A stretch of DNA of 64,000 nt, taken from contig NZ_JAFCKB010000024.1 in the NCBI RefSeq assembly GCF_018130615.1, positions 1-64,000 of the forward strand. Reading direction: 5' to 3'. Both the position numbers and the translations under genes were made by a program. The notes beneath the pieces are model-generated. The model worked only from the letters and a program-made list of their open reading frames with translations. It ran no database searches and was not told where the DNA came from. This document shows positions 1-11,391 of the stretch, piece by piece (the first letter of the stretch is position 1; every line of letters begins with the position of its first letter). The DNA comes from Bradyrhizobium manausense (GTDB lineage: Bacteria; Pseudomonadota; Alphaproteobacteria; Rhizobiales; Xanthobacteraceae).

Positions 1-123
1 AGGAATCACACAAAGTGCCGATTCGGGAATCCCCCAAGGCAACTTCCTGCCAAGAAAGATGTGTGCATGCCCTAGGGTGAAGGCCGGGACGACGCCGAGT
101 ATGTTGCGCCGTTTGCGGAAAAT

Positions 124-1614
124 TCACCCCAGCCGCTGATCGCGCATGTCCTGGGTATCTTCCGTCGCGACCTTGACGGCGGCGCTGGCGGCGCTTTTTG
201 CGGCACCCTTGCGGCTCGCGATCTCCACCGCCTTGCGACCGGAGATCTCGTGGCCGGCATCGCTCGGCATCTGCCAGAAGAACCAGCTCGATGCCGCCGA
301 GGTCAACGCCACCACGACGAAGGCGGGCGCGAACACGGTGGCGTTGATCTCGCTGACATGGCCGAACCACATCGTCGTCTCGACGCAAGCTGCGCCGACC
401 GCGACGCCGGCGGAGATCGCGAGTTGCTGGTTGACGCTGACAAGCGTGGTGGCGCGGCTCATCTGGGCGCTCTCGACGTCGGCATAGGCCACCGTGTTGA
501 TCGCGGTGAACTCGAGCGAGCGGAAGAAGCCGCCGACGACCAGGATCACCAGGATGATGAGCAGCGGCGTCGTCACCGTGAACAGCGCGCACACGCCGAG
601 GAAAAATGCAGAGACGATCGCGTTCACCGTCATCAGATTGCGGAAGCCGAAGGTGCGGATGATCCGCGCGGCCAGCGTCTTCATGCCCATCGCGCCGAGC
701 GAGGAGCCGAAGGTGACCAGCCCGGAATGAAACGGTGACAGGCCGAAGCCGATCTGCATCAGCAGCGGCAGCAGGAAGGGCAGGGCGCCAATACCGAGCC
801 GGAACAGGAATCCGCCCAACACGGCCGCGCGCAGCGTCGGCAGGTTGAGCAGCGAAAAGTCCAGCACCGGCGATCCCGTCCGCCGGGCATGAATGACGTA
901 GAGCGTCATCGAGATCGCGCCGCCCGCAACCAGGGCTGCGACCGTGCTCCAGGGCAGCAGATTGAGGCCGGCCACGGAGAGACCGAACGCGATGCCGGCA
1001 AGGCCGAGCCCTGCGAGCACCATGCCGTAGAGATCGAACTTTTCCTGCGTCTCGCTCTTGATGGGATCGATGAACCGCAGCGCCATGAAGATGCCGAGCA
1101 GGCCGATCGGAATGTTGATCAGGAAGATCCAGTGCCACGACGCGTAGGTGGTGATGAAGCCGCCGAGCGGCGGGCCGATCACCGGACCGATCAGGGCAGG
1201 GACCGTCACCCAGGCCATTGCATTGACCAGAGCGCTCTTGTCGACCGAGCGGAGCAGCACGAGGCGCCCGACCGGCGTCATCATCGCGCCGCCCATGCCC
1301 TGGAGGATTCGCGCGAATACGAAGTTGGTGACCGAGGTCGAGAGCGCGCAGCCGACCGATCCGACCATGAACACGCCGACGGCGATCGCGAACACCATGC
1401 GCGCGCCGAACCTGTCAGCGGTCCAGCCGCTCGCCGGGATGAACACCGCGAGCGACAAGAGGTAGGAGGTGATCGCGAGCTTCAGCGTCAGCGGACTGGT
1501 GCCGATGTCGGCCGCGATCGCCGGCAGCGAGGTGGCGATCACCGTCGAGTCCATGTTCTCCATGAAGAGAGCGGTGGCCACGATCAGCGGGATGATGCGT
1601 TGCTTGTCGACCAT
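124..1614 (-). CDS. MFS transporter, DHA2 (EmrB/QacA-like) drug exporter
   Basis: This 496-residue polytopic membrane protein probably exports drugs or other toxic compounds by proton antiport. The N-terminal helix carries the DHA2-type motif MDSTVIATSLP (residues 21-31), and the MFS motif A GWTADRFG follows at residues 63-70. Hydrophobic segments continue to about residue 450, consistent with 14 helices. The last 45 or so residues form a polar Ala/Lys-rich tail. It is transcribed divergently from guaB. No membrane-fusion partner (EmrA) or regulator is adjacent, so the substrate cannot be inferred. The 123 bases downstream to the window edge show no recognisable gene. Confidence 0.88.
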   Translation of the reverse strand: MVDKQRIIPLIVATALFMENMDSTVIATSLPAIAADIGTSPLTLKLAITSYLLSLAVFIPASGWTADRFGARMVFAIAVGVFMVGSVGCALSTSVTNFVFARILQGMGGAMMTPVGRLVLLRSVDKSALVNAMAWVTVPALIGPVIGPPLGGFITTYASWHWIFLINIPIGLLGIFMALRFIDPIKSETQEKFDLYGMVLAGLGLAGIAFGLSVAGLNLLPWSTVAALVAGGAISMTLYVIHARRTGSPVLDFSLLNLPTLRAAVLGGFLFRLGIGALPFLLPLLMQIGFGLSPFHSGLVTFGSSLGAMGMKTLAARIIRTFGFRNLMTVNAIVSAFFLGVCALFTVTTPLLIILVILVVGGFFRSLEFTAINTVAYADVESAQMSRATTLVSVNQQLAISAGVAVGAACVETTMWFGHVSEINATVFAPAFVVVALTSAASSWFFWQMPSDAGHEISGRKAVEIASRKGAAKSAASAAVKVATEDTQDMRDQRLG

Positions 1615-3480
<1,866 letters not shown>

Positions 3481-3580
3481 AGCATGATCCGGAAAGGTGC
3501 GAAGCGGTTTCCGGAAAGATCATGCGTCTAAACGAACCTAAATCGCGATGACCATTCCTCCAAATCTCATCGCGATTTAG
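3481..3580. repeat. Bradyrhizobium-type palindromic repeat after guaB
   Basis: Two nested inverted repeats fill the gap between convergent guaB and the chemotaxis receptor. The first pairs GCATGATCCGGAAA (from 3483) with a matching arm ending near 3526. The second is a 14-base perfect palindrome with arms at 3538-3551 (CTAAATCGCGATGA) and 3567-3580. The layout is familiar from dispersed Bradyrhizobium and Rhodopseudomonas intergenic repeats. The second hairpin could also terminate transcription from both sides. Confidence 0.65.
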
Positions 3581-3591
3581 TTTCGCGCGGT

Positions 3592-5721
3592 TCAAGCCGC
3601 GCGCACGGCCTCGAGAAATTTCCCGACCTCGAGCTTGAGGCGGCCCGAATCCGAGGCCAGCAATTGGGCGGCGGTCAGTACCTGGGACGAGGCCGAGCCG
3701 GTCTCGCTGGCGCCCTGCTGGACGTCGTTGATGTTGGCGGAGACCTGCTGGGTGCCGTGCGCCGCCTGCTGCACGTTTCGCGCGATTTCCTGCGTCGCTG
3801 CGCCCTGTTCCTCGACGGCCGCCGCAATCGTCGAGGAGATTTCCGACAGTCGCTCGATCGTCTCGCTGATCGCCTTGATGGCGCCGACGGATTCCTGCGT
3901 CGCCGCCTGGACGCTTCCGATCTGCTGATGGATTTCCTCGGTCGCCTTGGCGGTCTGCTGCGCCAGCGCCTTCACCTCCGAGGCGACCACTGCGAAGCCG
4001 CGGCCGGCATCGCCGGCGCGTGCGGCCTCGATGGTCGCGTTCAGCGCCAAAAGGTTGGTCTGGCCCGCGATCGAGTTGATGAGCTCGATGACGTCGCCGA
4101 TCCGGCTTGCGGCCTGTGACAGTTCGCCGACGCGGTCATTGGTGCGGCGGGCCTGCTCGACGGCGTCGCCGGCCACGCGCGCGGATTCCTGGACCTGCCG
4201 GCTGATCTCGTTGACCGACGATGTGAGCTCTTCGGTCGCGGAGGCGACCGACTGCACATTGGCGGATGCCTCCTCGGACGCCGCCGCGACGGCCGTCGTC
4301 AGCGTCTGCGAACGATCCGCATTGGTGTTCAAGGTACCGGCCGAACCTTCAAGCTCGGTCGCTGCCGACGACACCGTGCTGACGATCTCGCCGATCACGG
4401 TCTCGAAATCGCGCGTGATGATGTTGACGCGGCGGCCGCGCTCGATTTGCGCTTCGGCGTTACGTGCGGAATCTTCGTCGGCGAGCTTCTTTGCGACCAG
4501 CGCGTCCTTGAAGATCTGCAGCGCGCCAGCCATGGTGCCGATCTCGTCCTTGCGATGCCCGTCGGGGATTGCAACGGCGAGTTCGCCATCGGCAAGCCGC
4601 AGCGTCGCGCCGGTCAGCCGCACCAGCGGACCGATCACCTGGCGCATCACGGCGATGACGACGGCGACCGAGGCGATCAGCACGACCAGCAGGGCCCCCA
4701 GAGCCCAGATCAGCCGTGTCTGCGCCTGTGCGATCGCCGCGTCGTTGGCGTCGTGGGCAAAGGTCAAGGCGGCGTCGCGCAGACCGAGCACGCTGTTCAG
4801 GACGGGAGCGAGCCAGCGGGGCCATTCGGCCTCACCGATCGGGCTGGGACGACTTTCCCGGGCGGCCGCGACCATTTCTTGAAACCGCGGCTCGCCTTCG
4901 GTCATCAGTTTCGCACGCACCTGGTTGGTGACGTTGGCGAGCGCCGGCGCATCGCCGGCGTTGTGGACACCCTGCTCGATCTGGGTCCAGATCAGCGCGA
5001 CCTGACCGGTCAATTCAGTCACCTCGACGCGCTGGGCTGGCGACAAGGGTTGGTTGCGAGCGAAAAGGCCGAGCACGGCGGCACGCGCGCCATTGATGGT
5101 GCGCATGCTCTGCGCGCTCTGCGCCAGCGTCGCCGACGGCAGGAGGTTCTCGATGTCGCTGCCGGTGCGCGAGAGGTTGATCAAGGCTTCGCTCGTCGCC
5201 GCCGTGAGGGCATCGACGGAGCGCGCCAGACCGTCCACGATCGCCGTCTGGCTGTCGGCGGGGCGTTGCGACTTCGGCAGGACCGCGGCCTGGCGGCCGG
5301 CGCTGCGGGTCTTTTGCAACGTCTGCTCGGCGGCTTCGATCGACCGCGTCGGCAGCTCTGCCGCGCGAGTGGCCGCCTTGGCGGCGTTGATGGCGGCGTC
5401 GGTGTTGGCGATGGTCTTGTCGAGAGCCGACAGCTTCTCGGGCGTGGCCGGCTCGGCCGGGGTCGCGACGGCGTACCAGGCGGTGCGTTCGACCGGAATG
5501 AGACTGTTGGCCTTCATCACCAGCTCGAAGGCGGTGAGCGAGCGCGCGGCGGCTTCCCGCTTGCGCAGATCACCCCATCCGCCCCAGGCGACCGCTCCGG
5601 CGAAGGCGACAGCGAGCAGGCTTGTGATCAGATTTCCGGCCAGGACGCGCCAGCGCAGGCTGAGACCGCCCTTCGCGCCGATCTTGGAGGAGGGAGCAGA
5701 TGGCGGGGCAAGCTCTGGCAC
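3592..5721 (-). CDS. Methyl-accepting chemotaxis protein
   Basis: This 709-residue transmembrane chemoreceptor signals to CheA/CheW. A first membrane helix (about residues 26-48) is followed by a roughly 290-residue mostly helical periplasmic sensor domain. A second helix (about 337-357) leads into a HAMP domain containing [16 protein letters not shown] and then the long cytoplasmic coiled coil. The conserved signalling tip includes [20 protein letters not shown]. The ligand is unknown. No C-terminal CheR-binding pentapeptide is visible, since the protein ends in LEAVRAA. It is a lone receptor with no che genes nearby. Confidence 0.93.
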   Translation of the reverse strand: MPELAPPSAPSSKIGAKGGLSLRWRVLAGNLITSLLAVAFAGAVAWGGWGDLRKREAAARSLTAFELVMKANSLIPVERTAWYAVATPAEPATPEKLSALDKTIANTDAAINAAKAATRAAELPTRSIEAAEQTLQKTRSAGRQAAVLPKSQRPADSQTAIVDGLARSVDALTAATSEALINLSRTGSDIENLLPSATLAQSAQSMRTINGARAAVLGLFARNQPLSPAQRVEVTELTGQVALIWTQIEQGVHNAGDAPALANVTNQVRAKLMTEGEPRFQEMVAAARESRPSPIGEAEWPRWLAPVLNSVLGLRDAALTFAHDANDAAIAQAQTRLIWALGALLVVLIASVAVVIAVMRQVIGPLVRLTGATLRLADGELAVAIPDGHRKDEIGTMAGALQIFKDALVAKKLADEDSARNAEAQIERGRRVNIITRDFETVIGEIVSTVSSAATELEGSAGTLNTNADRSQTLTTAVAAASEEASANVQSVASATEELTSSVNEISRQVQESARVAGDAVEQARRTNDRVGELSQAASRIGDVIELINSIAGQTNLLALNATIEAARAGDAGRGFAVVASEVKALAQQTAKATEEIHQQIGSVQAATQESVGAIKAISETIERLSEISSTIAAAVEEQGAATQEIARNVQQAAHGTQQVSANINDVQQGASETGSASSQVLTAAQLLASDSGRLKLEVGKFLEAVRAA

Positions 5722-5856
5722 GAAAGGACTCTTCGATCATGGGAGGTCCTTACAATTTTAGATCGCAATCGCGACCAAAGCCTTAATCGACTGGGGGTTT
5801 GCTTCATCACGCCGCTCCTCCTAAATCATGCCGACAACCAATCCGGAGGAACCATC

Positions 5857-6879
5857 ATGGCCCAAGCAAAACGCATCGTTCTCGCCGCACGTCCCGTCGG
5901 CGAGCCTAAATCGTCCGATTTTCGTCTGGAGGAATTCGCTGTGCCAACGCCGGGCGCAGGCGAGATTCTGCTGCGCACGGTCTGGCTGTCGCTCGATCCT
6001 TATATGCGCGGGCGCATGAGCGAGGGGCCGTCCTATGCCGCGCCGGTGCCGGTCGGCGGCGTGATGGAGGGCGAGGCCGTGAGCGAGGTCGCGGCCTCCA
6101 ACAATCCTGATTTCGCGGTCGGCGACATCGTGCGAATTCGTTCGGGCTGGCAGACGCATGCGGTCTCGAACGGCAAGGGCCTGATCAAGGTCGACCCCAA
6201 GCTCGGCCCGATCTCGACTTCGATCGGCGTGCTCGGCATGCCCGGTATGACCGCCTACACAGGCCTGCTCGACATCGGCAAGCCACAGGAAGGCGAGACG
6301 GTCGTCGTTGCCGGTGCCTCCGGCGCGGTCGGCTCGGCGGTCGGCCAGATCGCCAAGATCAAGGGTGCACGTGCGGTCGGCATCGCCGGCGGCAAGGACA
6401 AGTGCGATTACGTCGTGAAGGAACTCGGCTTCGATGCCTGCATCGACCATCGCGATCCCGATCTCGCGGCGAAGCTGAAGGACGCTTGCCCGAAAGGCAT
6501 CGACGTCTATTTCGAGAATGTCGGCGGCGCCGTGTTCGAGGCGGTCTTCCCGCTGCTCAATCCATTCGCGCGTGTGCCGGTCTGCGGCCTGATCGCGCAT
6601 TACAACGACACCGAGGCCAAGCCGCCGAAATGGGCCGCTTCGATGATGCGCGCGACGCTGACCAAGCGGCTGACCTTCCGCGGCTTCATCGTCTCCGATT
6701 TCGCCTCGCGCCATGGCGACTTCCTGCGCGACATGTCGGGATGGGTCCGCGACGGCAAGGTGAAGTACAAGGAGTTCGTCACTGAGGGCCTGGAGAGCGC
6801 CCCGGGCGCCTTCATCGGGCTCTTGAAGGGGGCCAATTTCGGCAAGCAGCTGGTCCGGGTCGGGCCGGATAAGGCGTAG
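5857..6879 (+). CDS. MDR-family NADP-dependent oxidoreductase (CurA/PTGR-like)
   Basis: This 340-residue, zinc-independent, medium-chain enoyl reductase probably reduces the double bond of alpha,beta-unsaturated ketones or aldehydes with NADPH. The GroES-like N-terminus contains PYMRGRMSEGPSY. The Rossmann loop AGASGAVGSAVGQIAK begins near residue 152, and YFENVGG is the usual family signature. ATG 5857 follows AATCCGGAGGA. A much longer open frame upstream (from 4447) is antisense to the chemoreceptor and is not coding. The natural substrate cannot be deduced. Confidence 0.9.
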   Translation: MAQAKRIVLAARPVGEPKSSDFRLEEFAVPTPGAGEILLRTVWLSLDPYMRGRMSEGPSYAAPVPVGGVMEGEAVSEVAASNNPDFAVGDIVRIRSGWQTHAVSNGKGLIKVDPKLGPISTSIGVLGMPGMTAYTGLLDIGKPQEGETVVVAGASGAVGSAVGQIAKIKGARAVGIAGGKDKCDYVVKELGFDACIDHRDPDLAAKLKDACPKGIDVYFENVGGAVFEAVFPLLNPFARVPVCGLIAHYNDTEAKPPKWAASMMRATLTKRLTFRGFIVSDFASRHGDFLRDMSGWVRDGKVKYKEFVTEGLESAPGAFIGLLKGANFGKQLVRVGPDKA

Positions 6880-6927
6880 CTGCCAGGCTTGGCGCGCCGC
6901 CCGCAAGCCTCGCGCGCCTTCGCGTTG

Positions 6928-6956
6928 CACCGACGCCACACCCCGGGGCGTCGGTG
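6928..6956 (+). terminator. Strong hairpin after the oxidoreductase gene
   Basis: A perfect 10-base inverted repeat (CACCGACGCC at 6928-6937, GGCGTCGGTG at 6947-6956) with an 8- to 9-base loop lies 48 bases past the oxidoreductase stop. There is no proper T-run, only GTTAACAAAG, so termination efficiency is uncertain. Confidence 0.45.
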
Positions 6957-7073
6957 GTTAACAAAGAGTTACCGATTCGCCACACTTGCCCGCAAAAGGC
7001 GCAAGGTGTGACCGAGGGTTCATTGACGCCCGGTCGAAGGCATTGAATCATCGCGCATATTTAGGGTGTTGCG

Positions 7074-7373
7074 ATGTTAGAGATCGGTATTTTCTGCGTA
7101 ATCCTTCTGGCTGCCGGCTATTGGATGGCCATGTATGTCATGGGCCGCCATGACGACGTCATCCACGGCAAGTTCGTGCACAGCGAGGAGCAGGGCGAGT
7201 TTGCAGCCCTCGCCATGCCGACGCCTCCGCCACGTTTTCCCAAGCGCCCGGTCAAGATGGTCGGGCCCGCCACGGTCGTTCCCGCCGCTGGTCCCGCCGC
7301 GAAGCCCGTGACCAGCGAAGCACTGCGGTCGTTGCTGGCTGCGATCCAGCAGGATCTCAAGAGCGTCGCCTGA
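7074..7373 (+). CDS. Small membrane-anchored hypothetical protein
   Basis: This 99-residue protein has one N-terminal membrane helix (about residues 2-24) and a polar, Pro/Ala-rich tail with PTPPPRFPKRPVK. No domain is recognised. It ends 6 bases before the convergent metallophosphoesterase stop. ATG 7074 follows an AT-rich leader (CATATTTAGGGTGTTGCG). Codon use is like its neighbours, so it is probably real. Confidence 0.6.
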   Translation: MLEIGIFCVILLAAGYWMAMYVMGRHDDVIHGKFVHSEEQGEFAALAMPTPPPRFPKRPVKMVGPATVVPAAGPAAKPVTSEALRSLLAAIQQDLKSVA

Positions 7374-7379
7374 GCGGAG

Positions 7380-8222
7380 CTAGTGCTCACCGCCCATCTG
7401 GGCGAACAGCTCTTCGATGTCGACATCGACCTGACCCGCGGCACGGATGTGACGGACTTCAAAGCGGTCGGGGGCGAAGCGATACTCGACCAGCCCGACT
7501 TCCTTGATCGCGATCCGGTCCTGGCGCGCATCGTTGATCTTGAAGCCGACCGAGGGCGCCCAGACGTGCCGCGTGTGGTGAAACGTGAAGTCGCGGCGTT
7601 GATGCACGTGACCGCTGGCGATCAGGCGGAGATCGACACGTCCGAACATTTCGATCAGCCGCGCACGCGCCGGCTGTGGCACGTAGCGGATCGAGGTCTC
7701 CGGCGTCTCGGGATCATCGGGCAGGTTGAGAAACAGCGGCTTGTGAATGAACAGCGCGACCGGCTTGCCGTTCACGCGCGCGATCTTCGAGGCGAGCCAG
7801 TCAAATTGCTCGGCTTCGAAGGCGAGCCCTGAATTCATCACCAGCGAGTTGAGGCCGATGAAGCGCCAGCCGGCGGCCTCGAACGACCAATGGTCGTCGC
7901 CGATGATGTCGCGGAATTGCTGGCGGTGGGCTTCAGTGATCGGCGGCTTCGGTGCAGGTCCGATCGCGGTGGGATTGTCGCCGATGTCGTGATTGCCGGG
8001 GATGTAACGACACGCGACGGGCAAGGCATCGTGCAGGCTCTTGGCGAACGCGACGTCGTCGCGGCTGGTCGGCCCGTCGAAGGAGACGTCACCGCTGTTG
8101 ATGACGAGGTCCGGCCTGTCAGCGTCGATGTGCTCACCGACGCGATGAAAGTTCGCGATCAGGCCGGGAAAGCGCCGGCCGAGATGCGTGTCCGAAATCT
8201 GGGTGAGGCGAAATTCTGACAT
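7380..8222 (-). CDS. Metallophosphoesterase (calcineurin-like)
   Basis: This 280-residue cytoplasmic phosphoesterase has the full dinuclear metal set: DTH at residues 11-13, NSGDVSFDGP, PGNHDIG and SGHVH. The layout is that of cyclic-nucleotide or 3',5'-phosphodiesterase-like members, but the substrate is unknown. The start at 8222 gives MSEFRLTQISDTHLG, the usual N-terminus. A longer frame reading back to 9041 overlaps the next gene and is rejected. It may be co-transcribed with the membrane protein gene 68 bases upstream. Confidence 0.85.
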   Translation of the reverse strand: MSEFRLTQISDTHLGRRFPGLIANFHRVGEHIDADRPDLVINSGDVSFDGPTSRDDVAFAKSLHDALPVACRYIPGNHDIGDNPTAIGPAPKPPITEAHRQQFRDIIGDDHWSFEAAGWRFIGLNSLVMNSGLAFEAEQFDWLASKIARVNGKPVALFIHKPLFLNLPDDPETPETSIRYVPQPARARLIEMFGRVDLRLIASGHVHQRRDFTFHHTRHVWAPSVGFKINDARQDRIAIKEVGLVEYRFAPDRFEVRHIRAAGQVDVDIEELFAQMGGEH

Positions 8223-8290
8223 GCGCGAAGTATCGTCCGGCCAAACGTCGGAACGATGACGCGCGCGCAAAATCGGCGATGAAACAAAGT

Positions 8291-8908
8291 TTAAAGCACG
8301 CGATAGCGGATGGTGTAGGCGTCCTGCGGCGCGAGGTTGCCTGTCAGCGGCGAGGCGATGCGGTCGGCGAGATGCCAGGGGCCGAACTGCTCGGTGCGAT
8401 GCGGCTCGGCGGGCAGGCGCAGGCGAAACTCGAACATGCCCTTGCCGGGCAGGTTCACGACCAGCACACGGTCGGCGGTGCGATGGTTGAGCGCGACCGC
8501 GCCGCGCAGCAGCGCCCGTCCGTCGGCGAGGTCGCTGACGCCGTCGACCAAAGCGAGCGTCTGATTGCGGTCGGTATGCAGCTCGATCTGGGTATCGGCG
8601 GACACCGTCGCCAGCGTCTCGCGCGGCATGCGGATCTCGAACTCGACCGCGGGCTTGGACGGGTTGAGGCCGAGATAGGCGAGCGCGGCGTGGCGCATGT
8701 CGTAGGCGGCAAAGGCGAACAGGGCGATGGCGGCGAGCGTCGCCAGGCCATGCCTGACGATGTCGCGCCAGGTCCGGTAGCCCAGGCGGAAATACACCGT
8801 CATCGCCAGCGCGACCGCCAGCGCCGCCGCGATGCCTGAGAGCGCCGATAGCCAGATGCCGAGCTGGCCGTCCGCGGATTCGGTCCAAAGGCTGGACAGG
8901 GTGTTCAT
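8291..8908 (-). CDS. Hypothetical membrane protein
   Basis: This 205-residue protein has two predicted N-terminal membrane helices (about residues 16-40 and 53-70), followed by a soluble beta-rich domain of about 130 residues that is probably periplasmic. ATG 8908 is chosen because upstream residues in the same frame are Arg/Cys-rich and unlike a protein N-terminus. Function is not recognised. It lies in the same direction as the metallophosphoesterase. Confidence 0.62.
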   Translation of the reverse strand: MNTLSSLWTESADGQLGIWLSALSGIAAALAVALAMTVYFRLGYRTWRDIVRHGLATLAAIALFAFAAYDMRHAALAYLGLNPSKPAVEFEIRMPRETLATVSADTQIELHTDRNQTLALVDGVSDLADGRALLRGAVALNHRTADRVLVVNLPGKGMFEFRLRLPAEPHRTEQFGPWHLADRIASPLTGNLAPQDAYTIRYRVL

Positions 8909-9095
8909 GGCGGCGTCTCGCCTTGCGATCAAACGGGTCGAAATCGCTTTGATGATTGGTGGTTGGTCGCAAGATCGGGAACGCTGGTTCAAGTCGCTCG
9001 CGGATGATTGCAGTCGCCGCAAACAATGGCGCCGACGGCAATTGCGGTGACTGTTCAAGCGTGTTGGCCGGGATCCTGCGGCGCCTTCTGAAGCG

Positions 9096-10091
9096 CTATT
9101 CTGCGGCCATCAGGACCGGCGCCTCGCGGCGTGAGAACTTGCCGCAGACCTGCGTGCTCAGGCAGTCGTCGCACTGCCGGGAGCGTGCGGCCTGCTGCAA
9201 CAGGCGGAAGCGGGCGGGCAGGGTGGCGAGATCGGCGGCGCTTTGCAGGCTGCCGATGTCGATGCCGTAGTCCTGCGTCGTGAAGCTGCAGGGCGAGACC
9301 TGGCCCTTCTCATCGACGAACAGAAAGCTCTGTCCGGGATCGCAATCGCTGACGGGCATGCGCTGACCTTGCGTGCTGGCCCGGATCCGCGCCAGATATT
9401 GCTCGCCGCCGATCAGCATCACGCTGCGTGACGCGAGGTGTTGGCGGATCGCCGGCAGGGCCTGTCCAAGCGCATCGACGTCGGCACCGGTGAGACGGTG
9501 CTGCGGATAGAACTCCGGCCGGTCGCGGCCGCCGAGCTGGTTGTAGGTGATCTCGGCGATGCCCCAGTCGGCAAGTTCTTCGCACAGCGCGGCGAACTCG
9601 CCGACATTCTGGTGCATCAGCACGACGTTGGCGCGCAGCTTCAGCCTTGAATCGAGCGCACGCGCTTCGGCCGCGAGCTGAGGGACCCAGCGGCGCAGCT
9701 TGTCGAAACCGCCGGCCCAGCCGCGCGAGGGATCGTGGAAGGCGGCAAAACCGTCGACGCTGATGGTCAGCTCCTTGTAGCTCTCGCACAGATGCCGGCG
9801 CAGCGCCGGGCTGCCAAGCGTCGTGCCGTTGGTGGTCGCGCTGACCTCGAGGCCAAGCCCGCGTACGGCGTGGGTCAGGGCTTGCAAGGGCTGCCAGCGC
9901 AGCGGCTCGCCGCCGAGCCAGCTCAGCAGAACGCGGTCGCCGGTTTGCGCCTGGTGTTCGGCCAGCACCGCGGCGAAGCGGAGGATATCGGCGGGCGCAG
10001 CCTGGCCGCGCGGAAAGCCGAGACGCTTGTCATAGGCGCAGAATCCGCAGGCGAGGTTGCAACTGTCCACGACACGCCAGACGACGATCAT
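9096..10091 (-). CDS. Radical SAM protein with SPASM-like C-terminus
   Basis: This 331-residue radical S-adenosylmethionine enzyme has a CxxxCxxC cluster motif at Cys11, Cys15 and Cys18 (CNLACGFC), only 11 residues from the start. The SAM-binding GGEPL motif and the DGF strand follow. The C-terminus has further cysteines (SDCDPG, SPCSFT, QCDDC, QVCGKF), consistent with a SPASM-type auxiliary iron-sulfur domain, as in peptide-modifying enzymes and anaerobic sulfatase maturases. No sulfatase or short precursor peptide is visible beside it, so the substrate is unknown. Confidence 0.83.
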   Translation of the reverse strand: MIVVWRVVDSCNLACGFCAYDKRLGFPRGQAAPADILRFAAVLAEHQAQTGDRVLLSWLGGEPLRWQPLQALTHAVRGLGLEVSATTNGTTLGSPALRRHLCESYKELTISVDGFAAFHDPSRGWAGGFDKLRRWVPQLAAEARALDSRLKLRANVVLMHQNVGEFAALCEELADWGIAEITYNQLGGRDRPEFYPQHRLTGADVDALGQALPAIRQHLASRSVMLIGGEQYLARIRASTQGQRMPVSDCDPGQSFLFVDEKGQVSPCSFTTQDYGIDIGSLQSAADLATLPARFRLLQQAARSRQCDDCLSTQVCGKFSRREAPVLMAAE

Positions 10092-10178
10092 GTTGGCCTC
10101 TCTCTTTGCTTCAGTGTCTCAGGCGATGATTGCCATCGCCTTGACGAAAGCCTGGGCCTGGGGGAGATCTATTGCAAC

Positions 10179-10202
10179 TTGTTATTTGCAATTTGCTATT
10201 TG
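10179..10202 (+). promoter_or_regulatory. AT-rich direct repeat upstream of the NUDIX regulator gene
   Basis: Two 10-base direct repeats, TTGTTATTTG (10179-10188) and TTGCTATTTG (10193-10202), differ at one base and lie 14 bases apart, just before the NUDIX gene. They stand out from the GC-rich surroundings and could be an autoregulatory operator. This is inference from position only. Confidence 0.25.
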
Positions 10203-10220
10203 AATGGCTAGGATGGACCC

Positions 10221-10886
10221 ATGGCCGCCGAGCTGATCCGCCCCATTCTCACCGTCGACGTCGTGCTGCTGACCCTGCACGACGACCGCATCCATGTCGT
10301 GCTCCAGGCGCGGGAAAAGGCCCCGCATGCCGGACGACTTGCGCTGGTCGGCGGCTATGTCCATCCCGAAGAGGACGACTCGACCCACGCCGCAGCGGTG
10401 CGCGTGCTGCGCGACAAGGCCGGGCTTTCGATGCGCGTGCTCGAGCAGTTGATGACCTTTTCGGGCGGACAGCGCGATCCGCGCGGCTGGTCGGCGTCGA
10501 TCGCCTATTACACGCTGCTGCCGCATGAGGATTTTGCCGCCCGGGGCGTGACGTCGCTGAAAATGCTGCCGCTCGCCGAGGCGAAGGGACTTCCGTTCGA
10601 CCACGACGCCATCGTCGCCGCCGCGATCGAGCGCTGCCGCCGCCGCGCGGCCTATTCGTCGTTGCCGGCCTTTCTGCTGCCGCCGGAATTCACCCTGCCG
10701 GAGCTGCGGCGCGCCTATGAGGCCGCGCTCGGCCGCTCGCTCAACGACAGCGCCTTCCGTCGCAAGATCGACGAGCTCAGGCTGATCGAACAGGTGGCCG
10801 GTTCCGTCAGCAAGGCGTCCGCGCGGCCGGCGCAATTGTTTCGTTTGGCCAAGTCCGGCGTTGTCGAATTCGACCGCACCGTGTAG
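10221..10886 (+). CDS. NUDIX-domain protein with C-terminal winged helix (NrtR-like)
   Basis: This 221-residue protein pairs an N-terminal NUDIX fold (about residues 8-140) with a C-terminal winged-helix region containing FTLPELRRAYEAALGR. That is the architecture of NrtR regulators, which sense ADP-ribose or related nucleotides. The NUDIX box is degenerate: the catalytic REUxEE core reads RVLRDKAGL, so hydrolase activity is doubtful and a sensor role is more likely. No NAD-metabolism gene is adjacent. ATG 10221 follows AGGATGG. Confidence 0.8.
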   Translation: MAAELIRPILTVDVVLLTLHDDRIHVVLQAREKAPHAGRLALVGGYVHPEEDDSTHAAAVRVLRDKAGLSMRVLEQLMTFSGGQRDPRGWSASIAYYTLLPHEDFAARGVTSLKMLPLAEAKGLPFDHDAIVAAAIERCRRRAAYSSLPAFLLPPEFTLPELRRAYEAALGRSLNDSAFRRKIDELRLIEQVAGSVSKASARPAQLFRLAKSGVVEFDRTV

Positions 10887-10933
10887 CGGTGATCGCCTCG
10901 CGCGCCGTTCGCGCCATTTTCGGGAAAGTTCCG

Positions 10934-11356
10934 ATGTCCGTCCAAATGGTCCTGCTGCCAGTCTTCGTGCAGATCGGGCTCACCTTCGCGCTGCTGATCG
11001 GCATGGTGTTCGGGCGCCGGAATGCGCTGGTCTCGGGCGAGACCAAGATCCGCGACATTGCGCTGGGCGAGCCGAACTGGCCAAAGGGCGCCACGCAAAT
11101 CGCCAATTGCTACCGCAACCAGTTCGAGTTGCCGGTGCTGTTCTACGCGCTGATCGCGCTGGCGCTGCCGCTTCGCCACGCCGATCTCTTCATCGTGCTG
11201 ATGTCCTGGGTGTTCGTGGTGACGCGCTTTGCCCATGCCGGCGTGTTCGTCAGTTCGAACGATCTCGGCCGGCGCTCGTCGGTCTGGCTCGCCGGTGTCC
11301 TGGTGCTGCTGGCGATGTGGATCTATTTCGCACTTAAAATCCTGTTGCTGATCTAG
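10934..11356 (+). CDS. MAPEG family membrane protein
   Basis: This 140-residue, four-helix membrane protein belongs to the MAPEG superfamily (microsomal glutathione transferase and relatives). The family pattern is seen in N-C-Y-R-N-Q-F-E-L-P-V-L-F-Y, with the conserved Asn-x-x-Glu helix. ATG 10934 is preferred over GTG 10889 because it starts at the first hydrophobic helix. It begins 47 bases after the NUDIX gene and may share its transcript. Whether it uses glutathione is unknown. Confidence 0.8.
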   Translation: MSVQMVLLPVFVQIGLTFALLIGMVFGRRNALVSGETKIRDIALGEPNWPKGATQIANCYRNQFELPVLFYALIALALPLRHADLFIVLMSWVFVVTRFAHAGVFVSSNDLGRRSSVWLAGVLVLLAMWIYFALKILLLI

Positions 11357-11391
11357 GCGCTTGCTCGCCAATCTTGATCTGAAAGATTCAA

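Noticed and set aside
4447-6879. A long plus-strand frame of 810 codons covering the oxidoreductase.
   Set aside because: Its first 470 codons are antisense to the chemoreceptor and are rich in Arg/Gly/Gln, typical of a shadow frame in high-GC DNA.
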